A stretch of DNA of 41,215 nucleotides from Chara braunii (Eukaryota; Streptophyta; Charophyceae; Charales; Characeae): contig BFEA01000186.1 in NCBI GenBank assembly GCA_003427395.1, positions 486,991 to 528,205 of the forward strand. Direction: 5' to 3'. The notes under the pieces were generated by a model that did not search any database, was not told the origin of the DNA, and saw only the letters and a list, made by a program, of their open reading frames with translations. This document shows, in pieces, positions 31,824 through 41,215 of this stretch. A program made the position numbers and the translations under genes. Within the stretch, counting starts at the first letter, position 1; each line of letters starts with the position of its first letter.

Positions 31824-31835
31824 TGGTATCGGAGC
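31824..31835 (+). promoter_or_regulatory. primer binding site of element 2
   Basis: TGGTATCGGAGC, one base after the LTR end; one mismatch to the standard initiator tRNA-Met site. Confidence 0.8.
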
Positions 31836-31986
31836 TGGTACCCGCTATCTCACGCGCCATCGCCGTTGTAGCAGGAGAGAGAGACGCGCGACACAGGGCG
31901 CCATAGCTGGAGTGCGCCACCGGGAAGAAGAGGTCCGCCATAGCTGCGCTGCGAAGGAGGTGACGCGTACCTGCACAGAAGACAAC

Positions 31987-32037
<51 letters not shown>

Positions 32038-32395
32038 GAACTGAGCGATACAAGATTGGTTATCACGCACCTGCGCTGAAGACATCATCGAGGAGAGAGA
32101 GTTGAGTGATCCGAGATTGGTTGTGCGGTCTAAGACAGAGTAGCGGCCATAGCCGCGGCGCTTGGGACACGGAGGAGAGAGGAAGGTGAAGTAGAGAAGG
32201 GAGGAGAGATCGCAGAGGGAGGAGAAAGAAAGGATAACGAAGTTGGAGACAGACATAGCCGAAGGTGAACGAAAAAAAAAAAAAAGAAAAAAAAAAAAAA
32301 AAAGAGAAAAGGAGGAAGAAGACAGGCGAAGGAGGAGGAAAGAGAGTGAAGGTTGGCGAGGAAGAAGGTGCCGGCAGCCATAGCTGATAGAGGGT

Positions 32396-32553
32396 TGACC
32401 AAGCGTTGACCAGAGGGTTGATCTGGAGTTGACCAGAGGGTTGACCGGGCGTTGACCAAAGGGTTGACCAGGTGTTGACCAGGGGGTTGGTCGGGCGTTG
32501 ACCGGAGCGTTGACCAAGGCGTTGACCGGAGCTGCTGACCGCAACTTTGACCA
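32396..32553 (+). repeat. TTGACC minisatellite in leader of element 2
   Basis: Unit of about 12-15 bases around GGGTTGACCAG; eleven TTGACC copies. More copies than in element 1. Confidence 0.75.
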
Positions 32554-32909
32554 AGTTGGAGTTGGTATAATCTCGCCAAGCCCTTAGCCTATCCCCTCGC
32601 CCTATGGATGTGCACGCACCCTATGGTACTCGCTGAGTCTGAGTCTGTCCGTCTCTTCTTTCTGCATTGAGTCTCTTCTGTCTAGGTGATAGGACTCTGT
32701 GTATGAAGAATAGGGCCTCGTTGACCAAACCCCTGTTGGGCTGAGTAGGGCTAAAGACTGTGTCTGACGACTTGACTGTCCCGGAGGACACGAACCCTCC
32801 CAAGGACCGGTACTGAGCGGCGGGTTGCTCGGTGTGGCACGGTAGGCCCGAAATCTGAGTTGTGGCCTGCACAACGGGCCGTCTAAGTCTTAAGAGAACC
32901 TGTTGACCA

Positions 32910-32988
32910 CGTCGTCCTATCTGCGACGTTAAAGAATTCCTGAGGAGTTACGGGGGATCTCCTTAAATGCCTCCTGGTCAGCAACAGG
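32910..32988 (+). promoter_or_regulatory. conserved leader block, copy 2
   Basis: Same block as 14363-14439 with a few changes; the palindrome is CTGGTCAG here, still able to pair with itself in RNA through G-U. Confidence 0.7.
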
Positions 32989-33152
32989 TTCTGTAGTGAC
33001 GGCTGTAGTAGTAGAGTCTAGGCTAGAGACCATAGTTGACAGGGTTCTATACGGATCTTGTGGTCCATAGATCGACTCAGTAGTCTTGTCAGTTAGGGGG
33101 AGAGTCTAAGTGGTGAGGAGCGGAACCGCCATTGGGTTGTGCATCTTTCACC

Positions 33153-33933
33153 ATGGTTGACACACGTAGTGGCACGAGTACCACCCCCTATACGCCCGAA
33201 CAGGAAGCCAAGGCCGCCGCCGCCCTGAAGGAGAGAAGAGAAAGGAAGGAGGCCAATAAGAAGGCCTTTGCAGGCGGCCAAGCTGAAAAAGGTCGAGGAG
33301 GAGATGGCCAGAGAGAAGGAGAGGCTGAGGAAAAAGGAAGATGAGAAGTTGAAGGCAATGGAAGAGGAAGAAGAAGAAGAAGAGCAAACACTGGAAAGGC
33401 GGAGGGCAGGCGACAGAGGAGAATCCAGTGGGGTTAAAGAGGATCAATTGGAGAAGAGAATTACAAAATGGGTTGCAGGACTAACCCTTGGGGAAGACGA
33501 GGAGGCATTGATGTATGTGCCCAGGGATGAGCAGGAGGCGACTATAAGAGAATGGGAGGCTGAAGAGGACCCACTCAAGCGGCAAGTGTTGGAGGATGAG
33601 AAAAGGATGGAGTGGAAGCTTTGCCTCACCAGGGAAAGGAAAAGAAGCATGGGGCCGACGAAAGAATTAGAAGAGATAAAGAAACAAAGAGATCAGATGG
33701 CGGTACATGTAGATTTATTGGGGAAGATGGAAATTATGGCGAAGAATATAGAGCGCCTGGCACATGTCCAGGAAGAGCAATTTCTATTTGGTAGAAGCCA
33801 AGATATTGTCGTGCGTTCTATACGATTGGGGCTCAGGGACTTTGCACGTGAACTGGCTACGCAGGTGGGCACCAAGGTGAGGGCCCGCCTCGATGGGACA
33901 GAGCGCTATTGCACTGGCGCCGTTGAGGGCCCC
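33153..33933 (+). pseudogene. gag: gag N-terminal part of element 2
   Basis: Starts MVDTRSGTSTTPYTPEQEAK, with a frame change near 33270 into KLKKVEEEMAREKERLRKKE. The charged coiled coil continues with KRITKWVAGLTLGEDEEALM and ends TGAVEG. Likeness to element 1 gag ends exactly at this EG (element 1: GAIEG), where inverted gag sequence starts. Confidence 0.8.
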
Positions 33934-34735
33934 TGAGGCCCGGCCCCTTTGGCCCTGACCTCTTCCTCCTCCTTGTGGCCTCCCTCCAGCCACGACAGCA
34001 GCATAAGTCCTCCCTTGCCCTTTGCTACTGCCCTCATCCTCAAGCCCCCACTCTATCTGTTCGTAGGGAACTTCTTCGACACCACCTTCGTCTAAGGTAA
34101 GGATCAGACGATCCTTTGTCTTAACCTGACCAGAGATGGTGCGGCCCTTCCACTTTTTCCCCTTGTCTAGGTCCTTGTGCCAGAAAGTGGAAACTGACAT
34201 GGACCGCGCTTCAAACACCACCACTTCCCTGCTCAAGGCATCGTAGGTCATGGTGGGTTGCTGGCTCTTCTCAAAGAAGTGCCCTCACAGTGATTCGGGC
34301 ATAGCCCGGTAGAAGAGGTTGACCAACTGGGTCTCGGTGACCCCGTGGTCAGGGATTGCAATCAATTCATCCATTACACCTTTGAGTGCCTTGGCACTCT
34401 TCCACTCACGCGAATGGATGGTTTGCAAACGATCGGAGGCTTTAACACTACGTGCAACATCTGCGAACAGCTCACGCAATAATTTCAGAAAGTCACTAAG
34501 GGGAGTGAACGCCGAGTACGCAACGACATCATTATTGCAGTTAGCGGCGCGTACCAGGGAACGGGCAAAACTGGCGGCTTCCTCTCTCAGGGCATGGATG
34601 GCGATTAGGACGTGCTCATCTGAGGAAACTTTCTGCAGGTGCACGTAGGTCTTAACATTCGCTTCCCAGTTGTCAAAGTTCTCTTCCTTCTTCCCACTGT
34701 AGGAAATCAGGAAATATCCACCTGCCGCACTCCCA
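33934..34735 (-). pseudogene. gag: inverted central/C-terminal gag segment inside element 2
   Basis: Read on the minus strand from about 34735: KKEENFDNWEANVKTYVHLQ, FLKLLRELFADVARS, DELIAIPDHGVTETQLVNLF, YRAMPESL, then after a one-base shift YDALSREVVVFEARSMSVST and the Gly/Arg-rich tail (GGRPQGGGRGQGQRGRASG). This is the part of gag that should follow 33933 on the plus strand, now turned round. It preserves the frame at QLVNLFYRAM that element 1 has lost. Confidence 0.82.
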
Positions 34736-35307
34736 ATGAGCTGCACAAGTCCTTTAGACCACGCAGACCGTTCGAAGGACTAAACCGGGATCAGATGCAC
34801 AGACTACTGCCCGGTACCAGGGAGTTTGCGATACAGCACGAGAGAGAATTAGCAACTGTTGTTGAGAACCTCCGGAAGGCCCAGCATAGGATAATAGAAC
34901 AAGCTAATAAGCACCGTCGCCCATCACAGTTTCAAGTAGGCGACTTAGTCTGGGTCAAGGCAAAAGAGTTTGCACCTGAAGAAAACATCTCGCAGAAGTT
35001 ACTGCCTGCATTTAGAGGACCATGGCCGGTTCTAGAAGTCAAGGGCGGAGAGGATGGACCGTCCTACACTATAGAGATCCCAATACACCTCCACACATAT
35101 CCTGTGTTCCACACTTCAAAGCTGTTGCCGTGTGTCACAAGCCAACAGTTTCCTTCAAGACGATCTATGATCCCTCCGAATATGGACGGAAGTTATGACA
35201 TTGAAGGTATTGTAGACGAGGATGTGTTTAGAACAGGAGGTAGAGGTTGTCCACAGAAACAATATAAGGTCCGGTTTGCTTATCAGGAACCGGAAGACGA
35301 CCGCTAG
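34736..35307 (+). pseudogene. pol: C-terminal integrase domain of element 2
   Basis: TPNELHKSFRPRRPFEGLNR, KHRRPSQFQVGDLVWVKAKE, GPWPVLEVKGGEDGPSYTIE and the chromo-like tail to EPEDDR, then TAG because about 25 bases present in element 1 are missing. Protease, RT, RNase H and the integrase zinc domain and core are all absent, so element 2 could only move with proteins supplied by others. Confidence 0.82.
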
Positions 35308-35400
35308 ACAGCTCCCGACATAGTCAGAGCCTACGAGCGCGATAAGAAGGGTAAAGGTCCTGCCTTGGACTGAAATATTCTCGGAGGACCTCGAATTTAG

Positions 35401-35411
35401 GACGGCGGGAG
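35401..35411 (+). promoter_or_regulatory. polypurine tract of element 2
   Basis: GACGGCGGGAG directly before the LTR start TGAAACGG. Confidence 0.6.
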
Positions 35412-36216
35412 TGAAACGGTTTTCACCTTTTAGCAGTAGCAGATGCAGTACCCAGGGCTCGATCCCTAGACCTCATCCTACCCATGTACAGTATCGGTGT
35501 AGACCCCGAGAGTTGAACCTGTGACCTGTGTATTCGTAGACAGTTGGTAGGTCTGTCATAGGTCCATAGGCAGTAGAGGTTCGATCTGTAGGTCTATAGG
35601 ATAGAAGTCTTAGCAAGTTCCAGAAGTCTAGCTGCAGTCCTTCTAGAAGGTCGGCAAGTGGGGAAGTGGGCAAGTGGTCAAGTGGCGAGGCAAGTGGTGG
35701 ACTAAACTGCAGTGCAATTGCAGTACGACCTCGGTAGGATAGCAGTGAGTCCACAGTCAGTCAGCGGTAAGGTCCAGTCAGTCCCAGTCCGGTCCAGCAA
35801 GTACCATGGGGGGACTGTGAGCACCATGGGCCGATGGCAAAGGGCAGACCAACGAGTTTCCGAAGTATAAATCAAGAGGCAGCGCCCAGCCTTTCATTCA
35901 TTCCTGCGTGAGCCATGCGGAAGCGCTGTCACAGCGACTTGTGCAAGGAGGTCTGCAGTGAGCCCGGAGGACGCAGTGGGCGAGAGAGGAGGAGCTTAGT
36001 ATAGCGATAGGGTAGAGGCAGCCATAGCTGCCATAGCTGTAGTTAGTGTGAAGTGTGTGTGTATATGTGTGAGTGTTCAGAGTGACACGTGTGGGATATC
36101 CAGAGTGATCAGGTGTGTGTGAACAATCTCTGAGTTTTGAGTGGGCGCATGTCGCCATTTTGCTGCGCTGCTGTTTACATGCATGAAAAGTGTGAATAAG
36201 AACGGGTCTGATTGCA
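35412..36216 (+). repeat. 3' LTR of element 2, with internal deletion
   Basis: TGAAACGG to TCTGATTGCA, about 805 bases. Compared with the 5' LTR it lacks roughly 115 bases around 36124 and differs at many positions, so the insertion is old or the two LTRs come from different elements. TATA box at 35866-35873. No five-base target duplication is evident at 30820/36217. Confidence 0.78.
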
Positions 36217-38171
36217 AGTCAAAGAAAATAAACAATAAAAGGAAGGAAAACAAATGATTATTCATTATTTGATCAATTTTTGACGGGGTTTGTTCTTGAT
36301 GGGATTTTTGCCGAAGATCATTTTTTTATCTTTTATCTGTCGATCCATACGAGTCCCGTTGATCTTTGCCAATCCTCCTGATTGCTACCCTCACGATAGC
36401 AAAGTATTATTGAGTGCGAGGGATCGATTTTGGGTCGCGACGACATGGTCAGGTATGGTGCGGCAACAATACTACTTTGGTATGGGTTAGGCAGTGTTAT
36501 TGTTCTGGGTGCGGACACTGGTCTGGAACGAGCATGACGCATTGGTACGAGACAGGAACGGTACAGTCCTTTGCTGGCGCTGGCATGGCGCATTTGCGGC
36601 ACCACATAATATTCTATTTTCTGGTCACGGTAACATGGTTGACATGGGGCGTACACCGGCTCGTCTTTGAAGCGGATTGCTGCCGCACGGTACTAGCATT
36701 TTGGTGTCTACATTGGTTCGGATCAGGTTCGGCACTGGTCTGTTGGAGCAACTGTGCAAGTTGGTGCGACCTTCGGTTTGTTCGGGAACGGTCACGGTAC
36801 TCCGGTTTGATGGTATTATACCCTATTGCAGGCTCGGCACAGGTACGGTACTGGGGCAGCATACTGCGGTCTGTGCCTATTTTTTTCAGGTTCGGTCACT
36901 GGTACGGAACTGGGACAGCATGCTATGCGACTGTTAACCTAATTAATTGGCACCTGGCCACTGGTTCAGTATTGGATCTGGGACTGCTACAGGTCACTGC
37001 AGTTTGGTCGCATTCGTCGAAGGTTCTGTACTATTGCAGCGGCAAAGCCACTGGCTCGTCACTAGTGTTGCAGCGCGACATCGCTATTTTGGTATGGGCA
37101 CTGATTTAGCACGGGTACTGCAAATGTGTGACTTGTTACAGCGTTCGGGCTGGCCTGGAACTGCTGAGGATCACCTGGTTTGAGGGTACCATTTCGATCA
37201 GGCCTAGTACAGGTCATTACGCTTCGGGACTCGTATTTCGGGTACTGTTCCTAATCCGGGGTTGTACCTGGCCTATCGACGTCAATCTTCGGCGTGGTTT
37301 AACTCGGCTACTGATAACTCCTGCCTTAACCCTCTGGGTCCTGGATCAGGACCGCGGGTGGAGGATCCATCTGATCTGAGGGCCTGGATGGAGTGGTACC
37401 GGGGGTACCAGCCCTGTTCAGAGCCTAGCCGAGCGACGTTGGGGGACTGCTGCGGAAGATATAGTCGGGGGAGTCTTTCAGACGGGGGGGGGACACAGTG
37501 TGCCTGGTGTTCGTCGTGCACGACCACTTCAGACGCGGTTGAGACGTGCGTGGCGTACGCTGCCCACAGCAAGCTCATGTGGAATGAGGTATCGGATGAT
37601 CACGAGAGGAGAAGGCATTTTTAAAACAGAGAAGGAGCCGGGGAGTGGAGGCGCGGCCGACGGAGCTGCGTGTCTGGTGTACCCCTCCCACGCGCGCTTT
37701 TGGCCAGGGCTGTTTTATCCCGATTGGAGAATGTGGGGGAGAGAGCGCGAAAACACCGTGCTCAGGAGACGATCGAGGCTGGGGATCGGGGAGGAGAAGA
37801 GACTTCTCGTCGTGTCAGGCGTACTCAGTACACTGGGGACTGACTGAAACATGCCCGTTAGGAGGGCGGTCGTCTGGGGGGGGGAAATGAGCACGGCACA
37901 GGGAGCGAGTGAATGTTCAATCAACCGGGCGTGTGGCTGCGTAGCCGGCGCCGTGAACCGAACAGCGTGGAAGTGAGCACATGTGAGATCTGTAGCTGAA
38001 GGGAAAATGATGCCTCTTGAAGGGAAGTCTGCACGGTGTTCTCAAAGCTCGCGGCTGAATGAAGATGAGTAAACGTTAACCAATGTGGTGGCAAGCCTAC
38101 GTGGACGACGGCGGAATCTGTTAAACTCGGGGAAAGCAGATGCAGATACGCTCGCCATTGGTAGACCAGCC
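36217..38171. other. intron-like sequence, part rich in GGTACGG words
   Basis: 36430-37300 has many copies of GGTACGG, GGTNCGG and ACTGGT-like words without a fixed period. The 231-codon frame 36414-37109 reflects this composition (Trp/Val/Gly-rich) and is not called as a gene. Nothing recognised from 37300 to 38171. Confidence 0.4.
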
Positions 38172-38580
38172 ATTACCGCATAAAAGCGAGAGCGCCATTG
38201 TCACGGTTGATCGAGAGCAGCTGCTGCTGACGGGGAGATCAGCCAATACCACATGAAAATGAGATCTTCATTGTCACAGGAGATTGAGAGCCGCTGGCGC
38301 TGACAGCGTGGTCAGCCATTATCCCATGAGACAGAGATCGTTATTGTCACAAGAGATTGAGAACCGCTCCCGCTGACGGCGAGATCAGCCAAAACCACAT
38401 GGAACGGAGATGATCATTGTCATAGGAGAATGAGAGCCGCCACCACTGGCTGCGAGAACAGTCACATTAGAAGCGAGACAGAGATCGCCATTGTCATGCC
38501 TGATTGAGAGCCGCTGTTGCTGGTGTAAAAGCGAGCCATTATTGGCTCAAACGGAGTATGTCATTGTTGCTGATAGGTGT
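38172..38580. repeat. 73-base tandem repeat, six units
   Basis: Units start at 38172, 38245, 38318, 38391, 38464 and 38538. Shared core: CATTGTCA, then GATTGAGAGCCGC, then a GCTGAC/GATCAGCC part. The period is kept to within one base although units are quite diverged. Confidence 0.85.
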
Positions 38581-40296
38581 ACAGTCACTTTTCACTGATG
38601 ACGAGGACTGCCATCCTGCTAGTGGAATCAACAGTCACGCGAGTGAGACAACAGCTGCATTCGACGAATACTGAGACCTGGTAACGTGCTAGTGGAATCC
38701 GATGATCAGGTAAGTGGGCATGTAAACGAGTGTTGGTGACGCGCGGAGTCCGTTCGAAACGGGCTTCCGCGGAGATTTGGTGGGAAGGGGGCATCGGTCT
38801 TCTTAATCTAGAGTTAGCCTTGAGATGATTGAAGTGTCTCATCTCGGGATTTCAGCTTCACTTGCAATAATTGAAAGTTTTTCCTTTGCCCCTTGCCTTC
38901 CCTTCTCCGTTTCAGTGATGCTGTTCATCGACTAAAGGGCTGCTAATCTGGGTCGGCCAAGCTCAAAAATTGAGAACATAGAGTGTTATTAGTTGTCTGC
39001 AATTTGAGTACTAGGAGAGTTCGGGACCACTCGGACAATTAATTACTATTATTTTTTTTCTATTTTATTCCTTTTTTTTTCCCCTTTTTCTTGTCTCTCG
39101 AGAATTCAAGCGGGGGAGTTCAGAGACTCAACTGATTGAACTCGTCCATCATTGAGTATAGGGGATGCAGGTCAAAACTTGGTGATCCAACCGCAATGAG
39201 CAACGCAAATTCTTTCTGTGCTGTTGAAATTTGAACCGAGAAGAGGTAACATTTGCATAGCTGCAGATCAGGCAGCTCAGTCCTCAAGCATCAAGAGCTC
39301 GGATCCCTGCTGATTCCAGTTGATAAATGAGACAATAGGTCATACATGTGCGGCCGATAAACTCTCGGCTCAAACGGGCATGGTCAGATTGCCTGGTCGC
39401 TCGTAACGCTAAAATTCTAGTGGGGGTTGGGATTCACTCAACAGTGCTTGTCTATGCTTCCTGGGACATTTTTCATGGAGGTGGTGGTTGTTTGTTAATG
39501 TGCTGTTTTGATTCAGAGAGAGGCCGTGGCTGTTCGTTAATGTACTCTTTTGATCGAGAGAGAAGCAGTGGCTGTACATTAATGTGCTGTTTTAAACCCA
39601 CGAAGGGGGGATCTCGGATCTATCGGATTGTGGAGGACAGTAACTGGGAGTCAGAACAAACATCTTAGAGATCTGATCTATGTGCTGCACCCAACCTGTG
39701 CGATAGGTCTGCGTATTAAAAAGGGGTGATTTGATTGGGCGATTATTTTTCTCAATCCGCTGAGCGGAGAGGAGAGCATATGTTCTCTCCATAGTGGAGA
39801 CTGACAGGAATGCCAGCCTCACACACCCTGTTAGGCCACTGAGTACCTCGGGAGCGGCCGCGGTGGGTGACAGACACCGTTGTCCTTGGCTTCCGCGAGC
39901 GGCAGGAGGTTCTCTCCCCGGGTTTCCTCACACCGGTAGCAGGGCCTATAGGCTGCTGTCTTTGGCTGCGGGCATGGTTTGACGTACCTAGGCTGCAAGG
40001 CACATGGCACAATCTGTAATTGGGGCATATTCACACTGGGACATTTTAACAGATTCTCGCCTTTTTTCTTGCCAGATACATCCTGGAAAGTTGCAGTGTT
40101 AGTATGCCCTAAGTCAATCCTTTGATGAATGTGACTTCTAGTAATTCCTTTGCGAATGTTTGGTTCAGCCTGTTCTGATCTGCAGTTCTTCTGTTTTGTC
40201 ACAATTTTTCTTATGCTTCTTTCCAGTGCTGCGACTGAGATCTGATCACAGGCCCTTTAAGACAAATGATCGTATGTGTTCGGAATAGTTGACAGT
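38581..40296. other. no gene recognised; inferred intron of the LRR gene
   Basis: T-rich tracts at 39050-39085. Possible acceptor sites such as TTTTTTCTTGCCAG near 40072 are not followed by recognisable exons. Confidence 0.35.
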
Positions 40297-40370
40297 ACCA
40301 GTTTTTGAACCCAGGTCGTAGCGCTGTGGACTTGTTGTATTATAGGCAGCAGCTTAAACCGTTCAGCCAG
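40297..40370 (-). repeat. tRNA-like fragment (SINE head or tRNA pseudogene)
   Basis: On the minus strand TGGCTGAACGGTTTAAG resembles a Pol III A box of Leu/Ser-type tRNA, and GGGTTCAAAAAC about 47 bases later resembles a B box. Acceptor and anticodon stems do not form well, so not a working tRNA. Confidence 0.4.
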
Positions 40371-40684
40371 TTTTGAGTCCTACCCATTTTGTTGTTCTTC
40401 ATTTGCAGGCCTAGTAGTACCCAGTTTTGTCGCTTCACACTGATAGGCCCCTCATCAACTTAGGCCCACTTTTTTGTCATTTCACACTGACAGGCCCCTT
40501 GCCCATATGTAGAAATGGCAGTGCAAGAACACTGGCCTGTGTAGCTTTTCGAGACACTTTTTTTTGCACTATGTAGAAGCACTTTTGTACAGCTGCCATT
40601 GCAGGCGAGAAGCTGGCACAGCAGTAGCTTCTGCTATCCATCAGGATGCACAACCGTTTGGAATTCTGACTGTTGCACGTCGCA

Positions 40685-40790
40685 CTATCCCTTTAGGCGT
40701 CCGTCAAAATTAAAAAGATAGGACACAGAGCAGATTAGCATGCCCCTCGGCAATGCAAAAGAAAAATCTGACACTAAAGCATCAGAGATG
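40685..40790 (+). pseudogene. U6 snRNA-like sequence
   Basis: Follows plant U6 from its 5' end: ATCCCTTTAGGCGTCCGTC (5' stem-loop), AAAATT, GATA, ACACAGAGCAGATTAGCATG, CCCCTCGGCAATGC, then CTGACAC after an insertion. U6 pairs with the 5' splice site through ACAGAGA and catalyses splicing. Here that box is ACAGAGC, the AGC triad is kept, and the internal stem-loop region carries an insertion. No upstream TATA element or T-run terminator is seen. It lies in the inferred intron 164 bases before an LRR exon, on the same strand. Most likely a retro-inserted pseudogene. Confidence 0.65.
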
Positions 40791-40953
40791 TGCGTGTATG
40801 TTGAGTCCTAGTAGGCTGTCTCGGAGGTAGGGAAGACTGAAGAAACGGAACAAAATTGCCAACCTTGGGGTATCTTTTTTTCACATAGCTCTGTGCTAAT
40901 TCCAATGTTGCTAACTTGTTTGTCCTGTCTATTATGTTCGCTGTGCCATGTAG

Positions 40954-41025
40954 TGATTTGAGTTCCAACCGGCTATCAGGAGGCATACCCGAGAGCTTGC
41001 AGAATTTGACAAATCTTCAAGTGCT
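40954..41025 (+). CDS. LRR exon of the same plant LRR gene
   Basis: Exactly 72 bases between the acceptor ATGTAG (to 40953) and donor GTGAGT (41026). Reads DLSSNRLSGGIPESLQNLTN then LQV; one leading base and two trailing bases again give phase-2 introns on both sides. It aligns residue by residue with the exon at 29287 and fits the plant LRR consensus L-x-x-N-x-L-x-G-x-I-P-x-x-L-x-x-L-x-x-L. The trailing CT would form Leu with a following T or G start. It encodes one repeat of an extracellular or membrane-anchored LRR domain; kinase exons, if any, lie to the right. Confidence 0.85.
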
Positions 41026-41187
41026 GTGAGTGCTCATGCTCAATCCCGAATCCATCCAAGAACCAAAGGAAAATAAAATCATGTGTAAGTTCTCCCATGG
41101 CTGTGCGGTTGAGCAGAGAGTGCCCACATGTCTGTCTGCCTAACGTGCAGTAGCAGTAAAAACCAATTCGAAGACAGCTCTGGAGCA

Positions 41188-41215
41188 TTTTTTTTTTTTT
41201 TTTTTTTTTTTTTTT
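41188..41215. repeat. T homopolymer at window end
   Basis: About 28 T up to the last base, in the intron after the LRR exon. Confidence 0.9.

Larger units (their letters stand above)
31836..33152 (+). other. 5' leader of element 2
   Basis: Long leader with a GA tract (31990-32032), an A-rich run (about 32270-32303), CCATAGC motifs (31901, 31938, 32147, 32378), the TTGACC minisatellite and the conserved block. It ends at the gag ATG 33153. A minus-strand frame of 381 codons (31399-32544) covers part of LTR and leader; its peptide simply mirrors the repeats. Confidence 0.7.

Noticed and set aside
30825-36216. Target-site duplication for element 2
   Set aside because: The five bases before 30825 and after 36216 do not match.
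36414-37109. 231-codon plus-strand frame as a gene
   Set aside because: Made of a repeated GGTACGG-type word; residue composition is not protein-like.

Overview
The window looks like nuclear DNA of a green-lineage plant. Degraded Ty3-type LTR retrotransposons carrying an initiator-Met-tRNA-like primer binding site dominate it. Two 72-base leucine-rich-repeat (LRR) exons with phase-2 introns, a hammerhead ribozyme of the plant retrozyme/viroid shape, a U6-like sequence and a plant-mitochondrial-looking insert all point the same way. The gag style (N-terminus of the type TRSGxSTTPYT followed by a charged coiled coil) reminds me of charophyte algae such as Chara; that is an inference. No intact protein gene is complete in the window.

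Layout. 1-2815 (minus strand): element A, with a broken gag running off the left edge, a leader, and a primer site. 3131-3671: GC-rich hairpin sequence. 3672-4768: an AT-rich island bounded by a 9-base inverted repeat, with remnants of a group II intron maturase and of a cytochrome c maturation gene (ccmF-like). 5041-6524: an LTR, primer site and leader (B), then the end of a second LTR with its own primer site. 6525-13656: a 7.1 kb segment that seems to split the leader of element 1. It is rich in small hairpins, including ten hairpins with one constant loop and changing, self-complementary arms (8926-9747). 13657-20753: element 1, with leader, gag, protease, reverse transcriptase (RT), RNase H, part of integrase and a 3' LTR, all disabled. 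20754-21240: 120-base tandem repeat around a 200-base assembly gap. 21566-21624: hammerhead ribozyme. 22926 to about 27132: element 3, a 5'-truncated pol and probable LTR. 27133-29286: repeats and unrecognised sequence. 29287-41025: the visible part of a host LRR gene, with one LRR exon at each end. Its introns hold element 2 (30825-36216), a 73-base tandem repeat, a tRNA-like fragment and a U6-like sequence.

How the parts relate. Elements 1, 2 and A share a nearly unchanged leader block of about 75 bases although the Gag of A is very different; element 2 has lost almost all of pol and carries an inverted piece of gag between intact-looking LTR boundaries. The elements share CCATAGC motifs, TTGACC minisatellites and the same primer-site variant. 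The strongest candidates for something undescribed are the constant-loop hairpin array and the conserved leader block; the hammerhead ribozyme is the best-supported functional RNA.
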